64,000 nucleotides of DNA. Source: Rhodospirillum sp. (GTDB taxonomy: Bacteria; Pseudomonadota; Alphaproteobacteria; Dongiales; Dongiaceae). Made by a program: the position numbers and the translations under genes. The notes under the pieces are model-generated. The model had not been told where the DNA came from. It did no database searches and saw only the letters and a list, made by a program, of their open reading frames with translations. Shown here in pieces: positions 8,371-17,646 of this stretch (position 1 is the stretch's first letter; each line of letters opens with the position of its first letter). Location of the stretch: positions 186,001 through 250,000 of the forward strand of contig PNKY01000006.1 in NCBI GenBank assembly GCA_013822765.1, written 5' to 3'.

Positions 8371-8856
8371 ATGCCGAGTTTTGACATCGTCTCCAAGACC
8401 GATATGGCCGAGGTCGACAACGCCGTGCAAGGCGCCGTGCGCGAGATCGGCACGCGTTTCGACTTCAAGGGCTCGAAATGCACGATCGAGCGCAAGGAAG
8501 CGCTGATCACGCTCCTGGCTGACGACGACATGAAGCTCCGCCAGATGCAGGAGCTGCTGAAAGGTTACATGGTCCGGCGCAAGCTCGATGCCTCCGCGCT
8601 CGAGTTCAAGGAACCGCAGAAGGCGTCCGGCAATGCCCTGCGCCAGGAGGTCGTGGTCAAGCAAGGCATCGACCAGACCCTCGGCAAGCGTATCGTCAAG
8701 GAGATCAAGGACAGCAAGATGAAGGTCCAGGTCTCGATCCAGGGCGATGAGCTCAGGGTCACCGGCAAGAAGAAGGACGATCTGCAGGACGCCATCGCCT
8801 TCGTCCGCGGCCTGAAGGTCGAACAGCCGCTGCAATTCGTGAATTTCCGTGACTAG
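8371..8856 (+). CDS. yajQ: YajQ family (reported c-di-GMP-binding) protein
   Basis: MPSFDIVSKTDMAEVDNAVQGAVREIGTRFDFKGSK...VRGLKVEQPLQFVNFRD, full-length family match. Confidence 0.95.
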   Translation: MPSFDIVSKTDMAEVDNAVQGAVREIGTRFDFKGSKCTIERKEALITLLADDDMKLRQMQELLKGYMVRRKLDASALEFKEPQKASGNALRQEVVVKQGIDQTLGKRIVKEIKDSKMKVQVSIQGDELRVTGKKKDDLQDAIAFVRGLKVEQPLQFVNFRD

Positions 8857-8871
8857 ATACTGGGACCATCG

Positions 8872-9231
8872 ATGACACCGAAGAAGAACCCCCTCAACCT
8901 CAACCCGCTCCAGCTCAAGACCCTGACCCTGTTCCAGGCCCTGTCGCAGATGGAGGGGATCGCAGCGCCGCACGATGATCCCAGCGGCGAGCCCGGTCAC
9001 ATCATGATCTCCCACATGCCGCGCCCGCATGGCGATCATTTCCATCTTGGCCCCTGGGTGGTGCGCGCGCAGGACGCCTCGGGCCTTTCCAACGAAAGCG
9101 TCTGGACCGCGCTCGAGCGCAAGAAGCTGATCAAGTCGCTGTTCCCGAGGGCTTGTGTATTGACACCGACTGGCGGCTCCTATGAGACCGGCCTCAAAGA
9201 CCAGATCTTGCACCAGGGCGGCCACCACTAA
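8872..9231 (+). CDS. Conserved hypothetical protein (119 aa)
   Basis: Complete ORF between co-directional genes. Confidence 0.7.
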   Translation: MTPKKNPLNLNPLQLKTLTLFQALSQMEGIAAPHDDPSGEPGHIMISHMPRPHGDHFHLGPWVVRAQDASGLSNESVWTALERKKLIKSLFPRACVLTPTGGSYETGLKDQILHQGGHH

Positions 9232-9253
9232 CCTGCTAGCTCGAGAGCGCCTC

Positions 9254-10672
9254 ATGCCCGTCGATCTCGACCTCTGCTACATGCCGGCGACCGAGATCGC
9301 GGGTCGCATTCGCGCCGGTTCACTGACCGCCACGCGCGTGGTCGAGAACAGCCTTGCCCGCATCGCCGCAGTCAATCCCAAGCTGAACGCCTTCTGCTTC
9401 GTCTATCCCGACGAGGCGCTTGCCATCGCAGCGCAGCTCGATCGCGAGGCCCGCGACGGCAAATTCCGCGGGCCGCTGCACGGCGTGCCGTTCGCCATCA
9501 AGGATCTCACCCCGACCAAGGGCAAGCGGACGACGCGCGGCTCCTACGCCTACGAGCATTGGGTGCCGGACCACGATGCGCCGATCGTCGAAGCGTTGAA
9601 TGCCGCCGGCGGCGTGATGGCCGGCAAGACCACGACGCCGGAGTTCGCCTACTCCGGATTCACCGAGAGCCCGCTGTGGGGCATCACGCGCAACCCCTGG
9701 AACCCGGATCGCACCGCCGGCGGCTCATCGGGCGGCGCCGGCGTCGCGGTCGCCAGCGGCTGCGTGCCGATCGCCGAAGGTTCCGACATGGGCGGATCGG
9801 TGCGCATTCCCGCTTCCTTCTGCGGCGTTGTTGGCTTGAAGCCGAGCTTCGGTCGCATCCCCTTCACGGTCCTGCCGAGCGAGTTCGACCAGCTGTCCCA
9901 TTTCGGCCCGCTGGCGCGCACCATCGCCGATGCCTGCCTGTTCCTGCAGGTGACGCAGGGCCCGGATGAGCGCGACATCCAATCGCTGACCACGCCGCAA
10001 AACTTTCTCACGCCATTCGACACCGACCTGCGCGACCTCAGCGTCGGCCTGTGCCTGGATTTCGGCAAGCGCGTCTGGCATCCGGAAGTCGAGGCAGGCG
10101 TCCGCGAGGCCGCCAAGATGCTGGCCGAAGCCGGCGCGCGCGTCGAAGACGTGAGCCTGCCCTGGGGCGTCGAGCTCGACGACCTGTGGCTGAAGCACTG
10201 GGAGGTCTACCTCGCCACCTTCTTCGGCCACACATTGAAGACGCACCGCGCCAAGATGGATCCGAAGCTGGTGGGCTACCTCGACAATGGCCTCGCCGCC
10301 AGCGCCGTCGAATTCAAGTCGCTGGAGATCACCCGCACCGACGCCTGGCGCAACGACTTAGCGCCGATCCTGTCGCGCCACCATGCGCTGCTGTGTCCGA
10401 CCATGGCCCACCCCGCCGTGCCGCATGGCGGATCGGACACCGGCTTTTGGAAAGTGGAGGCCGACGGCACCTATCGTTGCCTGGACGTGACCTCCGTCTT
10501 CAGCCTCTTCGGCATGTGCCCCGCCCTCTCCATCCCCTGCGGCTGGAGCAGCGATGACCTGCCCATGGGACTGCAGATCGTCGCGCGCCGCCACGACGAC
10601 CGCCTAGCGCTCAGGATCGGCGCGACGATGGAAGAGCGCATGCCCTGGGCGCACCGCCGTCCGCCGATCTAA
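9254..10672 (+). CDS. Amidase (amidase-signature family)
   Basis: Signature GGSSGGAGVAVASGCVPIAEGSDMGGSVRIPASFCGVVGLKPSFG; start MPVDLDLCY. Confidence 0.95.
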   Translation: MPVDLDLCYMPATEIAGRIRAGSLTATRVVENSLARIAAVNPKLNAFCFVYPDEALAIAAQLDREARDGKFRGPLHGVPFAIKDLTPTKGKRTTRGSYAYEHWVPDHDAPIVEALNAAGGVMAGKTTTPEFAYSGFTESPLWGITRNPWNPDRTAGGSSGGAGVAVASGCVPIAEGSDMGGSVRIPASFCGVVGLKPSFGRIPFTVLPSEFDQLSHFGPLARTIADACLFLQVTQGPDERDIQSLTTPQNFLTPFDTDLRDLSVGLCLDFGKRVWHPEVEAGVREAAKMLAEAGARVEDVSLPWGVELDDLWLKHWEVYLATFFGHTLKTHRAKMDPKLVGYLDNGLAASAVEFKSLEITRTDAWRNDLAPILSRHHALLCPTMAHPAVPHGGSDTGFWKVEADGTYRCLDVTSVFSLFGMCPALSIPCGWSSDDLPMGLQIVARRHDDRLALRIGATMEERMPWAHRRPPI

Positions 10673-10674
10673 CT

Positions 10675-11919
10675 ATGCCGAATCTCGACCTCATCATCAT
10701 CGGCGCCGGCGCCGCCGGCATCGGCGCGTCGCGTGCGGCCACCCAGGCCGGCCTCGCCCATCAGGTGATCGAAGCCGCTCACCGCGTTGGCGGCCGCGCC
10801 TACACCGAGGATTTGGCGCCAGGCGTGCCGTTCGATCTCGGCTGCCACTGGCTGCACACGACCGACATCAATCCCCTGGTGCCGGAAGCCGACCGTCTCG
10901 GCGTCACGATCGATCGCGATTTCGCCTTCACCGCTCATCTCTGGCTGAACGGGCGGCACGCCACGCCCGCCGAAACCAATGCCTACGGTGAGTATTTCGG
11001 CTGGGCCGAGAACGGCGCCGCCCTCGCGCCGGCGGCGCATGAGGATCGCGACGTGCTGTCGCTGCTCGACACCAACAGTCCATACTTCGCGCCATACGCC
11101 CACGTCTTCTCCGTCATCCATGCCGCAGACCCTGACCAGGTGTCCGCGCGGGACGCGATGGATCAGGTCATGAACGGCGGCGACTGGCCGGTGCGCGACG
11201 GTCTCGGCCGCATGATGGAGCGGCTCGGCGCGGGCATGCCCGTCTCGCTGAACACCGTGGCGCAGGAAGTCGATTGCTCGCCGCGCGACCACGTCGTCGT
11301 GCGCACCAACAAGGGCACGCTGACCGCTCGGGCCGTGCTCGTCACCGTCTCCATCGGCATCCTGCAATCAGGCCTCATCCGTTTCCGGCCCGTCCTGCCC
11401 GCGGCGACCGTGTCCGCCATTGATGGCTTCTCCCCCGGTGTCGCCAACCGGGTCGCGCTCTATTTCGACCGTGATGTCTTCGGCGATGCCCCCAGCAACC
11501 TGACCATCGTCGACGGCGACGCCGAGCCCCTGGCGATCCACATCCCAACCTTCGGCTTCACCTACGTGGTCGGCCAGACCGGCGGCCGGTTCGCCAGCCA
11601 CCTGACCCGCGCCGGCCAGAAGGCCGCCACCGACTACGTCCTGGACCGGGTCTCGGCCGTCTTCGGCGCCGGCATCCGCAAGCACTTTGTCCGTTCCATC
11701 GTCTCGGCCTGGGATACCGACCCCTGGGTCCTGGGCGCCTATGCCTCGGTGAAGCCCGGCCATTTCGGCGCCCGGCAGGCCTTGGCGCAGCCGGTCGACG
11801 GCCGCCTGTTCTTCGCTGGGGAGGCCGTCGGCATGCCGATGGTCGCGACCTGCGGCGGCGCCTACTGGAGCGGCACCCAGGCGATCGGCCGGATTGCCGC
11901 AGCCCTCCAGCCGGCCTAG
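10675..11919 (+). CDS. FAD-dependent amine oxidase / oxidoreductase
   Basis: LIIIGAGAAGIGASRAATQAG dinucleotide-binding motif, RVGGRAYTE, FFAGEAVG. Confidence 0.92.
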   Translation: MPNLDLIIIGAGAAGIGASRAATQAGLAHQVIEAAHRVGGRAYTEDLAPGVPFDLGCHWLHTTDINPLVPEADRLGVTIDRDFAFTAHLWLNGRHATPAETNAYGEYFGWAENGAALAPAAHEDRDVLSLLDTNSPYFAPYAHVFSVIHAADPDQVSARDAMDQVMNGGDWPVRDGLGRMMERLGAGMPVSLNTVAQEVDCSPRDHVVVRTNKGTLTARAVLVTVSIGILQSGLIRFRPVLPAATVSAIDGFSPGVANRVALYFDRDVFGDAPSNLTIVDGDAEPLAIHIPTFGFTYVVGQTGGRFASHLTRAGQKAATDYVLDRVSAVFGAGIRKHFVRSIVSAWDTDPWVLGAYASVKPGHFGARQALAQPVDGRLFFAGEAVGMPMVATCGGAYWSGTQAIGRIAAALQPA

Positions 11920-12034
11920 GCGATCGACCGGCCGTCCATTTGCCGGACGATCCGAGCATTCCGACGGCGCCACCTTCCTTGCCGCCGCTCCCCCGCTCGG
12001 CTATGTCACTGCCAGTTCCGTCAAAGGATCTTCC

Positions 12035-13723
12035 ATGGCGAATTCCAGCAATCTGCGCACCGGCGGCCAGGTCCTCATCGACCAGCTGAAGATCCACGGC
12101 GTCGACATCGCCTTCTGCGTCCCCGGTGAAAGCTACCTGGCGGCGCTCGATGCCCTGCACGATACCCCGGAGATCAAGCTGATCGTCTGCCGGCAAGAAG
12201 GCGGCGCGGCCTACATGGCCGAAGCCTACGGCAAGATGACCGGCCGGCCTGGCATCTGCTTCGTCACCCGCGGACCCGGCGCGACCAACGCCTCGATCGG
12301 CGTCCACACCGCCTTCCAGGATTCGACGCCGATGATCCTGTTCATCGGCCAGGTGGCGCGCGATCAGGTGGAGCGCGAGGCGTTCCAGGAGATCGACTTC
12401 CGCCGCATGTACGGCCCGATGACCAAGTGGGTCGCCGAGATCGACGACGCCGCCCGCATCCCGGAATATGTCAGCCAGGCCTTCCATCGCGCGGTCAATG
12501 GCCGGCCCGGCCCCGTGGTGTTGGCGTTGCCCGAAGACATGCTGACCGATCGCGTCGACGTGGCCGACGCCGGCCGCTACAAGCCGGTCCAGCCCTCGCC
12601 CAGCGCCGCCCAGATGCACGACCTGCGCGACCGGCTGGATGAAGCGAAGCGTCCCCTATTGGTTTTGGGCGGGGGCGGCTGGTCGGCCGAGGCCGTCGCC
12701 GACATCCGCGCCTTTGCCGAGGCGGCCAATCTGCCGGTCGGCTGCTCGTTCCGTTGCCAGGATTTGTTCGACAACAGCCACCAGAACTATGCGGGCGACG
12801 TCGGCATCGGCATCAATCCCAAGCTCGCCGAGCGTGTGAAGAACGCCGATCTGCTGATCGTCGTCGGCGCGCGCCTGGGCGAGATGACGACCTCGGGCTA
12901 CACGCTGCTCGGCATCCCAGTCCCCAAGCAGAAGCTCGTGCACGTCCATGCGAGCGCCGAGGAGCTCGGCCGCGTCTATCAGGCGGCGCTGCCGATCAAT
13001 GCCGGCATGGCGGAGTTCGCCGCGATGGCGAAGGCGCTCGGCCCCGTCCCCGCGCGCGCTTGGGACAACGCGACCAAGACGGCGCGCGCCGACTATCTCG
13101 AATGGTCGACGCCGCCTCAGGTCGAGGGCCCGATCCAGATGGGCGAGATCGTGGCTTGGCTGGAGCAGCGTCTGCCGGCCGATGCCATCCTCACCAACGG
13201 CGCCGGCAACTATGCCACCTGGATCCACCGCTTCCATCGCTATCGCCGGTTCCGCACCCAGCTCGCCCCGACCAACGGCTCGATGGGTTACGGCGTACCC
13301 GCGGCGGTCGCGGCCAAAGTGACCGCGCCGGGCCGCATGGTGGTCTCGTTCAATGGCGACGGCTGCTACATGATGAACGGCCAGGAGTTGGCGACCGCCG
13401 TGCAATACAACGCAGCGGTGATCTTCGTGGTCGTGAACAACAGCAGCTACGGCACCATCCGAATGCATCAGGAACGCGCCTATCCGAGCCGCGTCTCCGG
13501 CACCGACTTGGTCAACCCGGATTTCGTGGCGCTGGCCCGCGCGTACGGCGCCCATGGCGAGCTGGTGGAACGGACTGCCGACTTCGCCCCCGCGTTCGAG
13601 CGCGCGGCCAAGGCAGGCAAGCCGGCGCTGATCGAGATCCGACTCAGCGTGGAGATCATCACCCCGCGCCAGACGCTGTCCCAGATTCGCGCCGCCGCTC
13701 AGTCGTCCAGGACTCGCGCGTGA
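12035..13723 (+). CDS. Thiamine pyrophosphate-binding protein (acetolactate synthase-like)
   Basis: VPGESYLAALDAL, CRQEGGAAYMAEAYGKMTGRPGICFVTRGPGATNASIG, FNGDGCYMMNGQELATAVQYNAAVIFVVVNNSSYG. Confidence 0.93.
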   Translation: MANSSNLRTGGQVLIDQLKIHGVDIAFCVPGESYLAALDALHDTPEIKLIVCRQEGGAAYMAEAYGKMTGRPGICFVTRGPGATNASIGVHTAFQDSTPMILFIGQVARDQVEREAFQEIDFRRMYGPMTKWVAEIDDAARIPEYVSQAFHRAVNGRPGPVVLALPEDMLTDRVDVADAGRYKPVQPSPSAAQMHDLRDRLDEAKRPLLVLGGGGWSAEAVADIRAFAEAANLPVGCSFRCQDLFDNSHQNYAGDVGIGINPKLAERVKNADLLIVVGARLGEMTTSGYTLLGIPVPKQKLVHVHASAEELGRVYQAALPINAGMAEFAAMAKALGPVPARAWDNATKTARADYLEWSTPPQVEGPIQMGEIVAWLEQRLPADAILTNGAGNYATWIHRFHRYRRFRTQLAPTNGSMGYGVPAAVAAKVTAPGRMVVSFNGDGCYMMNGQELATAVQYNAAVIFVVVNNSSYGTIRMHQERAYPSRVSGTDLVNPDFVALARAYGAHGELVERTADFAPAFERAAKAGKPALIEIRLSVEIITPRQTLSQIRAAAQSSRTRA

Positions 13724-14061
13724 GCACGGATGGGCGCCTGTCCACCGAACTATGGGTGCAGGCTCATCTACGCCGCTGCAATGCCGAGGGCTTGTTTGCC
13801 GCTGTCCTCCGCAAGGGCGATCAATGGGGCGGCGCCGTCATCGTCAAGCTCAATCTACTCGACGGGACGTTCAAGGTCCTGTCCCAGACCCGCGACATGG
13901 ATGGCGGCGTCGCCTGGCTGGCGGCGCAACAGGGCGCGTTGCTTGCGGAAGCCGACGCGACCTCCTACATCGAGCGCCAGGTCAAGCGCGACCCGGACCT
14001 GTGGGTGCTCGAGATCGAGGACAAGCAAGGGCGCAATCCGTTCGAGGGAAAAGTACTTTGA
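13720..14061 (+). CDS. DUF1491-like protein
   Basis: GTG start overlapping the upstream stop (GTGA); LWVQAHLRRCNAEGLFAAVLRKGDQWGGAVIVKLN...DLWVLEIEDKQGRNPFEGKVL. Confidence 0.8.
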   Translation: MSTDGRLSTELWVQAHLRRCNAEGLFAAVLRKGDQWGGAVIVKLNLLDGTFKVLSQTRDMDGGVAWLAAQQGALLAEADATSYIERQVKRDPDLWVLEIEDKQGRNPFEGKVL

Positions 14062-14126
14062 CCCGGCCCGGATTTTTGATGGTAGTTTCCTGACGGGCTC
14101 GCCAAGCGCGGTCCACTAACGCCCGA

Positions 14127-17100
14127 ATGAGCGAATTCTTGTCCGGTCTGCTGGCCCATCTGCGCCTCCCCGCCTGGCTTCGATCGCACGGCTCCCGCGC
14201 CGCGCGCATCGTCCGCGCTTCCGGCCTGTTCGATGCGGCCTGGTATCTCGAGACCTACCCTGACGTCGCGGCGCGCGAAGTCGATCCCGTGCAGCATTAC
14301 GTCCGGTATGGCGCGTGGGAAGGCCGCGATCCCAACCGCCTGTTCAGCTCGAGCTGGTATCTCGCCAGCAACGCGGATGTGACGGAGTCCGGCCTCAATC
14401 CGCTCGTGCATTTCGTGTTGCGCGGCGCGAAGGAAGGACGCAATCCCGGACCATTGTTCGACACCAGATGGTATCTCGACGCCAACCCGGATGTAGCCGC
14501 CGCCGGCGTCAATCCCCTGCTGCACTTCCTGCGGCACGGCGCACGGGAAGGACGGCGTCCGAACAGCAGGGTCGATTCCGGCGTCGGCTTCGCGCCATCT
14601 GCACAGGTCGCTTCGCCGCATTCCCGCAATACCCTGCGCAAGACCTTCGATCACGATGCGGCGCGCAGCTTCATCGTCGCCGTCCGATCGGGCGCGGGCC
14701 ATCGCGCCCTGATAAGCGATCGGCCGTTGATCTCGATCATCCTGCCGACGCGGGATCGAGCCGCACTGCTGCCGACCGCGATCGCAAGCATCCAGGCGCA
14801 GACCTACGATCACTGGGAGCTGCTGATCGTCGACGATGGCAGCCGCGATGCAACGCCCTCGGTCGTAGCCGGCCTCCTCAAGGACCCGCGGATCCGCCTT
14901 CTGCAGACCGACGGCAAAGGCGTGGCGGCGGCGCGCAGTGCCGCGATGGCGCAGGCAAAGGGAGAGCTCTTCGCCTACCTGGACAGCGACAACAGCTGGC
15001 AATCCGAGTTCCTGGAGATCGCGGCATCCCATCTGCTCGAGCGTAATCTCGACCTGGTCTATTCCGCCTTGGTGTCGAATGACGGCTGGCGGACCCGTTA
15101 TGTTGGCGCCGATTTCGACTATGCCGACCTCAGCCATCGCAACTTCATCGACATCAATGTCATGGTCCATCGCCGCGCGCTGTATGATCGGCGCGGCGGC
15201 TGCGACGAAACCCTGAAGCGCATGTCCGACTGGGACCTGGTCCTGCGCTACGCGAAGGATTCAAGCGTCGCCTACGCGCCGTTCATTGGCTGCGCCTACG
15301 ACGGCCGCTTGACGCGTGCCGATCGTATCACGGTGTCGGAACCGGTCGGTTGGACCTACGTCGTGCTCGGCAAGCACCACCTGAACTGGTCCGCGCTGCA
15401 GTCGGACGCGGCCGCACGCGACCGGGACCTGGTGTCGGTCGTCATTCCAGTCCATGGCCAACCGGAGCTGACCGCCGCTTGTCTTGCCTCGCTCTACGAG
15501 GTCGAGGCGGGCTGCCCGTTCGAACTGGTTCTGGTCGACAACGGCAGCGACCCCACCACGTCCGCCCTGCTCGATCGCTGCGCGTCGGCGCATCCGAATG
15601 CACGGCTGGTGCGCAACTGGGAAAATCTAAACTTTGCCCTTGGCTGCAATCTTGGTTTTGCCGCGACCAGGGGCGGCATTGTCGTGTTCCTCAACAACGA
15701 CACGCGCGTTCAGCCCGGATGGCTGCGCGCGCTGGCGGCTCCATTCAACGACCCGACCATCGGCGCAGTGCAGCCCAAGCTGCTCTTCCCGGACGGCACC
15801 ATCCAGACCTTTGGCACCGTCGTCGGCGAGCGGAGCTTGCTGCCCTACGAACTCTATCGCGGCCTTCCCGGCGATGCGCCGCACCTCCGCACGCCGCGCA
15901 CGCTCTCGATGATCAGCGGCGCATGCCTGGCAATGCGTGCCGGGGATTTCGCGGTCCTGCATGGCTTCGATCCGATATTCGTCAACGGCCAGGAGGACAG
16001 CGACCTGTGTCTTCGGTTGAAAGCGCGCCTCGGCAAGACCTGCCGCGTCGAGCCGTCTTCCGTGGTTATCCACCACGAAGGCGGCACGCCAGGCCGCGGC
16101 CGCTTCACCTACAGCAATCGCCAGGCCTTCGTCGAGCGCTGGAAGACTCATCTGGCGGCGGACGACGTTGCGCATTATCGCAAGGATGGCTACGTCGCCC
16201 ACTACGATGCGCCCGACGTTCCCGAGTGGGAGCCGGCCGGCCTCGCGGTGTTTCGGCCGGTGCTGAAGCCCGCCCGGAACGTTGCGATGTCGCCGGCGCC
16301 CGCCCAGCCATCCAACGCGCTCACCCCATCCTTCGCGATCAAGATCGCCTGTCCGAGCGAGGCGGTACGCGAAGAGTGGGGCGACTACCACTTCGCCCGC
16401 AGCCTCTCGCAGGCGCTGCAACGCCTCGGCTGCCGCAGCAGGATCGACTATGTACGCTCGTGGAATGATCCCGATTCCGAATGCGAGATCGATCTCGTGC
16501 TCCGCGGCCTGGAACGGTTCAGCCCGAAGGCCCGCCGACATGCGATCCTGTGGGTCATCAGTCACCCAGATCTGATCGAGCCGTCCGAGCTTGCCGCCTA
16601 CGACCGGGTGTTCGTTGCCTCGCACCGCCTCGCGCAGCACTGGTCGGACGAGTTCGGTATCCGGGCAGAGGCCCTCCTGCAATGCACCGATCGCGACCTG
16701 TTCTTTGCCGATCCCGCGGATGCGCCGCGCAATCGCGAGGTTCTGTTCGTTGGCAATTCGCGCAACATCTTCCGGCCGGCCGTGCGCGCCGCGCTCGAAG
16801 CCGGGGTGGAACCGGTCGTCTATGGGACCAGGTGGGACTCGCTGATCGATCAGCGCTACATCAGGGCATCAGTCGTTCCGAACGCCGTCGTTGCGGATTT
16901 GTACCGCCGCGCCGGCGTCGTCCTCAACGATCACTGGCCCGATATGCAGCGGGCTGGGATCTTGTCCAATCGCGTGTTCGACGTGCTCGCCTGCGCCGCG
17001 CCCCTCGTGTCGGATGAGATCCCCGACCATCCCGACGGGTTCTCCGATCTCATTGCCGCGTTCGGCCCCAATCGGCCAATCCGTCCGGCGATCGACCAGG

Positions 17101-17255
17101 CCTTGAACGAAGACTCCGCACGCCGCGCCGCGCGCCGCGCCTTTGCCGAAGTCGTGCGGCGCGATCACAGCTTCGACAACCGGGCCGCCGCCATTCTGGC
17201 AGCGGCGCGGACGCTGCTGGCCGGCCACGATCAGCAGCCCGTTGCGTCGAAGTAG
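14127..17255 (+). CDS. Multi-domain glycosyltransferase (repeat region + two GT2-like domains + C-terminal glycosyltransferase-like domain)
   Basis: ISIILPTRDRAALLPTAIASIQAQTYDHWELLIVDDGS; second GT2-like VSVVIPVHGQPELTAACLASL...VFLNNDTRVQPGWL; C-terminal REVLFVGNSRNIFRP...VLNDHWPDMQRAGILSNRVFDVLACAAPLVSD. Confidence 0.9.
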   Translation: MSEFLSGLLAHLRLPAWLRSHGSRAARIVRASGLFDAAWYLETYPDVAAREVDPVQHYVRYGAWEGRDPNRLFSSSWYLASNADVTESGLNPLVHFVLRGAKEGRNPGPLFDTRWYLDANPDVAAAGVNPLLHFLRHGAREGRRPNSRVDSGVGFAPSAQVASPHSRNTLRKTFDHDAARSFIVAVRSGAGHRALISDRPLISIILPTRDRAALLPTAIASIQAQTYDHWELLIVDDGSRDATPSVVAGLLKDPRIRLLQTDGKGVAAARSAAMAQAKGELFAYLDSDNSWQSEFLEIAASHLLERNLDLVYSALVSNDGWRTRYVGADFDYADLSHRNFIDINVMVHRRALYDRRGGCDETLKRMSDWDLVLRYAKDSSVAYAPFIGCAYDGRLTRADRITVSEPVGWTYVVLGKHHLNWSALQSDAAARDRDLVSVVIPVHGQPELTAACLASLYEVEAGCPFELVLVDNGSDPTTSALLDRCASAHPNARLVRNWENLNFALGCNLGFAATRGGIVVFLNNDTRVQPGWLRALAAPFNDPTIGAVQPKLLFPDGTIQTFGTVVGERSLLPYELYRGLPGDAPHLRTPRTLSMISGACLAMRAGDFAVLHGFDPIFVNGQEDSDLCLRLKARLGKTCRVEPSSVVIHHEGGTPGRGRFTYSNRQAFVERWKTHLAADDVAHYRKDGYVAHYDAPDVPEWEPAGLAVFRPVLKPARNVAMSPAPAQPSNALTPSFAIKIACPSEAVREEWGDYHFARSLSQALQRLGCRSRIDYVRSWNDPDSECEIDLVLRGLERFSPKARRHAILWVISHPDLIEPSELAAYDRVFVASHRLAQHWSDEFGIRAEALLQCTDRDLFFADPADAPRNREVLFVGNSRNIFRPAVRAALEAGVEPVVYGTRWDSLIDQRYIRASVVPNAVVADLYRRAGVVLNDHWPDMQRAGILSNRVFDVLACAAPLVSDEIPDHPDGFSDLIAAFGPNRPIRPAIDQALNEDSARRAARRAFAEVVRRDHSFDNRAAAILAAARTLLAGHDQQPVASK
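14226..14567 (+). repeat. Three tandem 114-bp (38-aa) coding repeats
   Basis: LFDAAWYLETYPDVAAREVDPVQHYVRYGAWEGRDPNR / LFSSSWYLASNADVTESGLNPLVHFVLRGAKEGRNPGP / LFDTRWYLDANPDVAAAGVNPLLHFLRHGAREGRRPNS. Confidence 0.9.
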
Positions 17256-17258
17256 GCG

Positions 17259-17642
17259 CTACGCCGCGGCGATCGCCTCGATCTCCACCAGCCAGCCGTC
17301 TTCCAGCAGCGCCGCCGCAATGAGGGTTGTCGCCACGCGATGATCGCCCAGCGCCGCGGCACGCGTATGCATGTTGGCCTCTCGATACTTGCGGTCTGCG
17401 AGATAGCAGGTCACCTTCACCACGTTCCGCATGCTCATCCCCGCATGCTCCAGGATCGCGCCGATATTGCGCCAGGCGAGCGCGCATTGCGCCTCGATCC
17501 CGTTCGGAGCCTTGCCGTTCTTGTCCAATCCCATGGTGCCGGTAACGAACAACAGCCGGCGCGCCTCCACCACCTCGAGGCCATGGGTGTAAGGCCCGAC
17601 TGGAGCGAAGATCGCATCCGGATCGTGAGTCTTCATCTGCAT
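17259..17642 (-). CDS. RidA family protein
   Basis: PVGPYTHGLEVVEARRLLFVTGTMGLD...CALAWRNIGAILEHAGMSMRNVVKVTCYLAD...VEIEAIAA. Confidence 0.92.
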   Translation of the reverse strand: MQMKTHDPDAIFAPVGPYTHGLEVVEARRLLFVTGTMGLDKNGKAPNGIEAQCALAWRNIGAILEHAGMSMRNVVKVTCYLADRKYREANMHTRAAALGDHRVATTLIAAALLEDGWLVEIEAIAAA

Positions 17643-17646
17643 CGCA

